DNA of 64,000 nucleotides from Dendrocalamus latiflorus (lineage: Eukaryota; Streptophyta; Magnoliopsida; Poales; Poaceae): contig CM029627.1 of NCBI GenBank assembly GCA_017311315.1, positions 154,447 through 218,446 on the forward strand. Direction: 5' to 3'. The notes beneath the pieces were generated by a model, which had not been told where the DNA came from, searched no databases, and saw only the letters and a list, made by a program, of their open reading frames with translations. Below, in pieces: positions 56,015-64,000 of the stretch (positions are counted from its first letter, which is position 1; the number at the start of each line of letters is the position of its first letter). Position numbers and translations under genes: made by a program.

Positions 56015-57258
56015 TAGGTGGTGATTGGTTGGGCTTAAAAGCTCATGGCTGAAAACAGTGGCGGACGCAGGATTTTTAGAATGGGTGTTCAGATTTCGAA
56101 GCTAAGTTACTCGAATACATCGATACCGTAGCGCACCGTCTCCCCCCAAACACCGATACAACGATACATGTATGTAAATATAATAAAAATACATAAATTA
56201 CAGAAATTAATGATTTCTTATGAGAAAATGGGCGACATAAGACGAGCATAATTATATGAATTAAACAACAAATTATAGAGATAAATGAGAGTTGTATATC
56301 TTGTTGATCTTGCCTTTTTTTTGCTATTTTCCTATCAGTAAGAACTGTCCATCTAAGAGGAAATTGTATGTTCCTTTCATGGAGCAAAACAGATCAAAAA
56401 AGAAAATAAGTAGAGTAGGATGGAGCACACCTAGATCTGAAGAGAGGACGATGACAATAAGTTGGAGGTGCTACTCACTTCCCAATGACACGCTCCCTCC
56501 CGGCTACCACGCTGCTCCCTACCTTCTTATTCGTTGTGCCACTGCCCGCTTACCCGTGACACCTCTCTGCTCGTCCGCGCTGCCACACGCTCACCTTGTC
56601 CACGCGTCGCCTCACGCATGATTGTCGTCACATCATGGCACCACGTCCGCGTCCGCAAGTCGTCACTCGCCTCTAGCCTGCACCTCCGCCCACTCGTCAC
56701 TCAAAGGCTGAAACCGACTCCCACACAGACAGCCACAAGATGAGAAATAGAACAAATATTAGGATTTTGTTTATATCTTTACCTCTTTGGATGTGAGGAG
56801 GGCTGAGGTGGAAAGAAAAATGGGTCTAATATATTACATGGGCTGCGCGAGATACGAGGAGTGCGGGCAGAATTTATTTGCAGATATAAAATATAGTTTT
56901 AACACAACTAATAATATATATATCTAATATATCTATTATATACCTGGTATTTTATAAAAAATTTGGGTGTTCAGCTGAACACCCATGCCCCATGTTGGAT
57001 CCGCCGGTGGCTGAAAACACTGTAGCTGGCTGAAAAAAGCACTGTAGCTGATAGAGGCTTATTTACCATAATTAAATTTAAAAAAAATTAAAAATATAAA
57101 AAATATGTTATCCCATTACGTATAATACAAACAAATACGGGGAAAAAAGAACCGGCAAAAAAGCTCAACAAAAAGCCAAAAGTTCAGAAAAAGACGAAAT
57201 TTATAAATAGTGAAAAATAAGCTGAAAGTCAGAAGCTTAAGCCCAACCGAACAGGGAT
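56015..57258. mobile_element. Small hAT-like MITE split by another hAT
   Basis: Left end ggtgattggttgggcttaaa (56018-56037) is inverted at 57226-57258 (agcttaagcccaaccgaacaggg). Inside, the words gctgaaaa and actgtagc are those of a common grass MITE. The middle 954 bp is a separate insertion (56056-57009). Without it the MITE would be about 290 bp. Confidence 0.7.
56056..57009. mobile_element. Non-autonomous hAT element, 954 bp, perfect 8-bp target duplication
   Basis: Begins CAGTGGCGGACGCAG and ends with the complement of CACCGGCGGATCCAAC. gctgaaaa flanks both sides exactly (56048-56055, 57010-57017). No transposase domain is visible in any frame. It is nested inside the MITE above, which is therefore older. 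Confidence 0.9.
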
Positions 57259-57391
57259 TATAGGATACATATGGGTATTTTGGTCTATTCAGTTGTGAAA
57301 CAAGCAAAAGTTAACAGCCAAAGGGCACTGACTGACGGAAGTGGTAAAAACGGAATGGAGGCAAAAAAAAATCTAGTGGCACAAACAAAAT

Positions 57392-58193
57392 TCTACGATT
57401 TACTATGGTATAACCAACATTACACACTTTTTTAAAGACACTTAACAGAATTTTTCCAAGTTTAAAAGGCTAAATGACAGTCACGCAAGTTCAAAAGGCT
57501 CTGGTTACTTCGTGAAATTTGAATACTAATACGAATATTTCAGATGAAATAACATTTTAAATGAAAAACGTTCATACCATACACATCCATATTTTTATAC
57601 AAATACAAATACGAGAAAAACAGTTAATGGGATAAGAAAATCTATATCATATTCTAAATATGGTAGTCAAATAATACGAATAATTCAAATCAACCAGCAC
57701 CGGCTCAAAAGAACACTTCGGCGAGAGACTCGTTCAATCTTTTATTGTGGGGAATGAATTAATACAATCCTATCAAGGATAAAACAATCCTACACCTAAC
57801 CTCTTCTAGAATAAAACACACTACAAAACCTTTCAACAGCTCAATGTTGCCGCGGGGGTGTCAGTGGAATGACAAAACAAAACAAAGTCCACTGAAACCA
57901 GCCAATAGCCACGGCCTCTTGGACTGAACAGATGAAACAAAAACATCCTGTCGTGGTAATTCTTACCACTCACTTGTGCTGGAGACAAAGCACAATATGC
58001 TTTGAGCAGTCTTCTGTGGACTATCATATATAGTATACAATACCAACCGGGCAGAATCCATCACATCACATAAAATCAGACAAGCTCGACTCTTGACTGA
58101 CTTGGCCCAATCTCATGCCCCAGCACTTCCTCCTTTCTGCTGTTTGATTCCGATGGAATAGTGACAATGAATAACAAAAATTTCTTGGCGTCC
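57392..58193. other. Intergenic and 3' UTR of transportin
   Basis: No element recognised. Roughly the last 400 bp should be the 3' UTR of the minus-strand gene. Confidence 0.4.
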
Positions 58194-61100
58194 TCATACT
58201 CCGTATCTGGCTAATCTCTGCACAACTGCTGGCTCTAGGGTGGACATGCACTGTTCCCAACCCCCACCTCCAAGCATCTAGGGAAAATAAATGTTTTTGT
58301 TAGTTTCTTGTATATATCATACAACTGGAAAGGGGAATTGTTTACAAGAACAAGAAAAAGAAGAGACTCAACTACTGTACCTGCTTGTAGCCATTCAAAA
58401 TCTGGCACACTTCATTGTGTAGACCTTCACTTTTTATCTCCTGTACACAAATAAAGTGAGCTCATATGGAACACTAGTGTCGAAAAACAGATCTGATAGA
58501 AATTGCATCTCACATTCCAACTTGCACAGGCCTGGCAGATGTAAGCTAGTGAACCCACGGCACCTGATGGGTTTGCTGCAACCTAGTAGTATAACATAGA
58601 TTATCTTTTGTAAGTACATCAATCACAGCTATGAAAAATGTAACAGCAAGCATTAAGTAAAGAGATGCAGATTTACCATTGCACATAGACCATGGAATGC
58701 ATCCGCTTTCTCAAAATCATCTCTTATCCTGCACAAGACAGAAAATTAGCCCTATAAAGTGTGTAATAGAGAAAATTATGTGCCACGTCTCACATGTTGT
58801 CAAGAAAGCTACAAAACAACATTCTTTCTTAACCCTTTGGCTATACCATAAAAGCTCCAGAAAAGGGACGCTTACATGCACAAGGCATTGCACCACGCTT
58901 GCATAAAATGGTCCATATGAGGGGCCACAATGTCTGGACAGACCCAGCAAAGCCTCCCAAGAGTGATTGCACTATTTTCAAGAAGTGACTTATTCAAACC
59001 CTGTTAATATGGCACAACACACAAGACATTTAGCTGAAATGCTCACTCAACTAGAAAACATGGTAAAAAATCAATTACCTCTAGAGATTTTAGAATAGGA
59101 ACCAAGCCTGAGACAACAGTGATCACCACAGGTGAAATTTCTTTGCCAATCTGGTAAGGAATAAACAGTCAGACATGCAAGCTGTTTTACAAATACCACT
59201 GTATTAGTATGTCACAGCCTCAGAGGCACAAAACTAAGCACCCACTGCCCACCAACTTAGAAGTGCAGTTTGAAGTTTCATTGTGGTAAGTGGCGACATG
59301 TGTCAAACAATAGGCACTAGAAGCAGTACACAAAAGGTATATGCTGATGAACTAGTTAGGGCACCTGCAAGGATGATGTACTTGCCCAGAAGAAAGGAAA
59401 CACCTACAATATGCGCAATACTAATCTAGTATAGCTAGGTGTCACGGACCTTGATTGCCAATTCTCCAATGGCCCAACAAGCATTGTTAGCTACTGATAC
59501 AGCATCCTTCACAGATTGCGGATTCTACAGAAATGAAATTATGTGAGGAATAAATCAAGGTAATACCGGATTAACCACACAGAATATACTTACCAGTTGC
59601 TTTGCTGCAACATTAAGGAATTCTTGAAGGCGTGGATGCAAATGTATAGGGCAAACCTAGAATATGAAAAGGTGTTATTTTTCATAGGCTGAAAATTGTC
59701 TTAAGAGATAACAAACAGTGAATTTTGGTGATTTGCAGCCAACCCTAGAAAGGTCCCCCAGAAGGGCCAGAGCGCTTTGTCGAACATCAGCTGCTTCATC
59801 CATGCAGCATTGCAGAAGTAGATCTCTCAAATTGCTTTGTGCAACCTAAACAAACAACGAAGATGACTTACACAATATCAAAGTGTTGCCGATATAATGC
59901 ACTATAATTTGAAGTATCTAATCAATAAATACAGGACAAGCAGTATTAAGAATAATCTTCTTCTACAACTCCTAAGTTTATCATTCAGTTAATGCATGCT
60001 TAGCGTTACCATAAACTTCTCAATCAATTTACTTGCCAACCTCTCATTTCTACTATGTACTGATTATATCAACCTTAATTACAGCTCATAGTTGATAGTT
60101 TAGCATATTACAGACAACATGCACTACTTGGTCTTGAAAGGGCTGGCTTTGCTTTCTGCCATTGATCAGCATTGCCAACACATGCAAGCAACTAAAATTA
60201 CTCACAGGTGGTCTACGTTGAGAACTTTGAGCTAGACAAGTGGAAGTAGCTCCCTCCAGAAAACCCATAAAGAAAAACTATGTCCAACCCGCCATGGTGG
60301 GGACTTAAGGTTGAGCCATCTCACACAACAGGTAGTCTTTAATGCTAAGCTATTTACTATGCACCACAGCTATCACTTGTTGATCCAAAGGATCCGCTGG
60401 TCGTCTCACAAGGTCGGGCGTTGGTTCCCGGTGTAAGGGTGGAGCAGGGGTTCGGGGGTTTTCTCGGTCTGCGTGAGAAGACCTTCTTCTTAAGCAATGC
60501 CCGGGGGGATTCTTCCCCCCCCCCCCCCCCCCCCCCCGCGCGCAGGTCGAGTTTTTTTACAAGGGCAGAAGCCCTACTCTGCTATCCAGTTACATTGACG
60601 CCTAAACATGGTTTCTAAAACTCCCTTAAAATCACTTCTTTTGTTTCCCACACAACAAAACTTACAATTATGTACTAAAAAAAGAAACAAGCCATATACT
60701 AAGTCAATCAATGTATCAGAAGGCATGGAAGGATATCTTCTACTGAGTACCGACATCAATAAGCTCAAAGAAAACCAAAAGTCGGTCATACCTGTTAAAG
60801 TGTAAGTGAAGCAATACATCAATAACCAAACAATCTCAATTAAAAAAACATCATTGACCAAAGAGTTGAACTTACCAGGCTTTCAATACCGGCACCAAGT
60901 CCTTCTGCAAGTCCTGACAACAGGTCCAACGAGCAGACAATGAATTCCTTATCATATAAGGCACCAGCTGCAGTAGGATCAACCTGCATGTAGAAAAGAG
61001 AGATCCCTCAAGAAACAGAATGGCATAAGCTTATCTCTGATGTAATTGGACCCTGTAGCATACTCCCAGCAAATATTAATGTCAAATAGATTGATTTTAT

Positions 61101-64000
61101 AGTTGGCCTAGGTCGAGGGCACTCAATAGACCTGACAAAATGCTACAACAGGGAAATACCTCTATGCGTAGATGAAACCAAAATTAAGAACAAAACTGTT
61201 CACAGGACATGTAACTAATAAGAAGCAACCTTTAACGTGTCTTCCATAACAACAAAAATGATGAAGAAGATGCATTATGTATTCAGTGCTAACCAACTTG
61301 TACCAAAACAGCTAGAAAAGCATAAGTTTATTAATTGGGTTGGAAACTAGGAGCAATCCAACTTGATGTTACATTATGAATTCCTTTTTAGCCAAAAAAT
61401 ATAGGTCTTAAACTGCTTGGGTTGGACAGATCCAACATCATATCACTAAGGACGAATTGAAACAAAAATTTGCTTGTCCAAGCAACTAGAACATTGGATT
61501 AGTGCGGCTGACTGGATGCACAAATCACAGTGGATATTTTATTTAATGCAACTGCTGGAAGCTGTGGTTTAAATGAAGGAATAGTCATAGTTCAAGTTTC
61601 ACTACAAATAAATGTCACACCAAATATAGCATCAAAAGAAAGTATGGTACTTCTAATAGAGAACTGAGATTGCACAGACCTTTGCCAACTGCTGGGATTG
61701 AATAAGATTGATACACCTCTGAAACACTGGCTCAGCAAACTGAGAGAATCCAGGTCCCAGTGCCTGAAAAAAAATTAAATGAAAAGCATTAGGGTCCCAA
61801 TATGTAAAGGAGTAAGATCTTTGATAGCTTTCAACTAAAGCTGGGCAGAGGCTTTTATCTAGAAAAATAAAAGAAGGTTTTCGTGAACACCTCAGAAAAA
61901 TCAATATGTGGTGCCTTGGTGTAAATATCCGATTATTTAGAGGCCATTTATCATACCCCCCTATGTAAGTAGCAAGATGATTCTGCTTTAGTATATCAAG
62001 CACTCAACCATGGTTGTCACATCGTTGCCAAGGTGTCGCCTTGGCGCCCTGGTGGTCCGGGGGGGATGCCGTGGAGGCTCACCTCACCTTGGCCAACTAG
62101 GCAGGCGCTTAGGATTTTTGCAACGTCCACGACAAGCGGATGGGCGGGCGCCTTGGCCAATTGGCAAGGGTGGGTCTGGGCAGGAGTAAGTGGCGTTGTA
62201 GTGGGACGAGGTGGGAACTGGAGTATGGCTCGGCTGAAAATGAGTGTGAGAGAGAGAGAGGCGACCACATGGAACCCTAGCCATCGCCGCCCCTCATTGT
62301 GTCGGCCTCCGGCGAGCTTCCCTCCCTCCACCACTCCCTCCAGCGAGCTTTCCTCCCTGCTCCACTCCCTCCAGCGCTAGGTATTCTTCTTCTTCCTCTG
62401 CCTCTACTTCCTTTTGCTTTGCTCCCAATATGCTCATGAGCTCATCCTTCATTCTTCTTTCTTCCTCTGCTAAGGTAAGCTGCCAGCAAGGTCCCTCCAG
62501 TCTCCACTACCTCCAAGCTCCCTCCCTCCAGGCTCTCCATTGTCAAGATCTGCAGGTGTGCTCCTCTCTGCTCTACTGCATTCCCGACTGTTGCTTGCCT
62601 CTCTGCTGCATTGCGTGCCTCTCTGCTCTGACCTCTGATCTGATTTGTGAATGTTTGTGCTTTGTGGAGCAGTGATGGAAAAAGGGCAAAAGAAGGGCAG
62701 AATCATCAAGGTATACAATTGTCATTGACCTCTCCAATTTGCTGTCTAGTCAACCCCTTTAGCTCGCCATATCTCACCTTGAGGACGCCATGGCGCCCGC
62801 CATGGTCGCCAAGTACACCGTGACAACCATGCACTCAACAAACTAACTTGTGCAGCATGTATAATATTGTAAAATGAAGACATACAAAAGAACTCTTCAC
62901 ATTCTTCCAGTACAGTACCAAGATAGGCAACTCTTGGTGGATCATGAATTCATGATTTGACAACGCAGATTGTTATCACCATATAAAATCTTCAGTTAAC
63001 ACCAGACAAACTGGAACAAAATTTCATTAAGAGGACTTTATATGCCCTACCAAGTTTGTAACCAAGATAATCGCAAAATTATTCTAACATGGGTACTACA
63101 GACCATGGTTCAAAATCCCGGCGGTTACCGGCCGGTAACCGCCGGTTACCGGTTTTACCGGTGGAGACCGGTAACCGAAAAACCGGCCGGTATGTTTTTT
63201 TTGATTTTTCGAATTTTGGCCGGTTTTTTTCCGGTTTTCCGGTTACCGGCCGGTTTTTCCGGTTACCGGCCGGTTTTTCCGGTTACCGGTTTCAAAATAT
63301 CTCAAAATTCAAATTTTGATTTTTAAATTGTGAGCGGTTTTTCCGGTAACCGGCCGGTAACCGCCCGGTTACCGTTACCGGCCTCCGACCGGGATTTTTT
63401 CCGGTTCCGGTTTTTGGAACCATGCTACAGACCTTCGAAATTTAGATACAGCATGCTCAGACTTCAGAACTACACAGATGGTCTGCACAGATGAAAATAG
63501 AAGTACCTGTGCGATAGATGTAAAGCATTCAAGGAGTGGAAATAGATCTTTGTCAGAGTTGGCAAGTTGCTGCCACTTCGTGATTAACGGCGGCATAAAT
63601 ATATCTACATATTTCGCCTGCATAACATCTTAAAAGGAATTAGCAATCCCCATAGGGAATCAACACAACATAAAACAGAATGGAGAGTCCACCAAAGAAA
63701 TCTAATTGCTTGCCAATATAAAAGAACAAGCAAGAGAGGAATTCATCAAAATGCTGTACCTGGTTGAGCTCTGCTCCGACAGCATCAGCAAGAGTACCAA
63801 GAGCATCATAGAGTATGCGAAGGTTTCGCCTCTGCTCAGAAGCAACACAGAATTAGAACTAAGAAAAGGATACCTGAGGCAGTACCTGTTGAGTTGTAGT
63901 GTTCAATGTGGTAGCAAAATACAAATGTTTGAATTCTGAAGAACCTGGTATTTTCCATATGCACACATGAGGTGCTGCAAAATAACTTCCAATCGTGGTA
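58194..64000 (-). CDS. TRN1: Transportin 1 (karyopherin beta-2), C-terminal half, 14 exons in window
   Basis: Imports PY-NLS cargo into the nucleus with RanGTP. Exons: 64000-63945 (continues past the edge), 63831-63760, 63617-63507, 61763-61680, 60983-60876, 59845-59744, 59656-59594, 59524-59450, 59150-59079, 59000-58876, 58728-58677, 58582-58514, 58440-58381, 58277-58194. Phases agree and give the last 376 residues. HEAT-repeat landmarks: [109 protein letters not shown], ending RLARYGV. All junctions are GT-AG; the donor at 59449 (GTCCGT) is weak. Two hAT-like elements and a C-run lie in its introns. The N-terminal half must lie beyond 64,000. Confidence 0.95.
60330..60600. repeat. Repeat fragment with a 23-C run in a transportin intron
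   Basis: The sequence ggttttctcggtctgcgtga, then gaagaccttcttcttaa, the C-run (60515-60537) and gcaggtcgagtttttt look like a dispersed grass repeat end. It lies in the intron between 60876 and 59845. No coding content. Confidence 0.5.
62009..62831. mobile_element. hAT-like element, 823 bp, in a transportin intron
   Basis: Perfect 12-bp terminal inverted repeats CATGGTTGTCAC / GTGACAACCATG and the 8-bp duplication cactcaac (62001-62008, 62832-62839). The interior is C/T-rich with repeated ccaccactccctccag words and no transposase. It shares the CATGGTT start with the element at 63104. Confidence 0.88.
63104..63424. mobile_element. hAT-like element, 321 bp, built of ccggttaccgg repeats
   Basis: Ends CATGGTTCAAAATCCCGG and CCGGTTTTTGGAACCATG, flanked by ctacagac on both sides (63096-63103, 63425-63432). 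The interior consists almost wholly of ccggttaccgg, gccggtttttccgg and related palindromic words. It lies in the same transportin intron as the element above. Confidence 0.9.

Overview
The window is nuclear DNA from a grass (Poaceae). The genes are split by GT-AG introns, the first exons are very GC-rich, and the space between genes is filled with LTR retrotransposons, hAT elements, small inverted-repeat elements and one LINE. I cannot name the species from sequence alone.

Layout. (1) 1-4.5 kb: LTR debris, then a six-exon protein-only RNase P gene (PRORP) on the minus strand with every catalytic and zinc-binding residue present; a LINE-type RNase H scrap lies 46 bp upstream of its start codon. 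(2) 4.6-10.1 kb: repeats and a broken QUA2/PMT-type methyltransferase fragment. (3) 10.1-14 kb: a ten-exon plastid-type protein gene (DUF3727-like, minus) sharing a short divergent promoter with a truncated tubulin-folding cofactor B copy (plus). (4) 14-23.9 kb: a five-exon Golgi nucleotide-sugar transporter gene (GONST5 type, plus) carrying a 5'-truncated LINE in one intron and bracketed by two inverted copies of one LTR family. (5) 24-25.4 kb: a cluster of related small elements. (6) 25.8-46.8 kb: a PI3P 5-kinase gene (FAB1, FYVE-less class, minus). Its 5'-UTR intron has been invaded by a young copia element (32.3-37.2 kb) and an older Tat-like gypsy element (37.4-46.2 kb), so the proposed first exon and TATA box lie 14 kb upstream of the start codon. 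(7) 46.8-58 kb: repeat-rich intergenic DNA with a (TA)89 tract, a near-perfect 241-bp foldback element, two hAT elements, a gypsy LTR with internal tandem repeats and nested small elements. (8) 58.2-64 kb: the C-terminal half of transportin 1 (minus), continuing past the window edge, with two hAT-like elements in its introns.

The genes are unrelated housekeeping functions (tRNA 5' processing, sugar-nucleotide transport, phosphoinositide signalling, nuclear import, a plastid protein) and do not form a pathway. I found no convincing new multi-gene system. The most interesting items are the foldback element, the transposon-loaded 5'-UTR intron of FAB1, the spliced-looking antisense reading frame and tandem arrays of the gypsy element, the young copia element whose three breaks are all TAG in methylation-prone contexts, and the GC-AG intron of PRORP. 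Exon boundaries were set by hand from protein similarity recalled from known families plus splice sites; no alignment was run.
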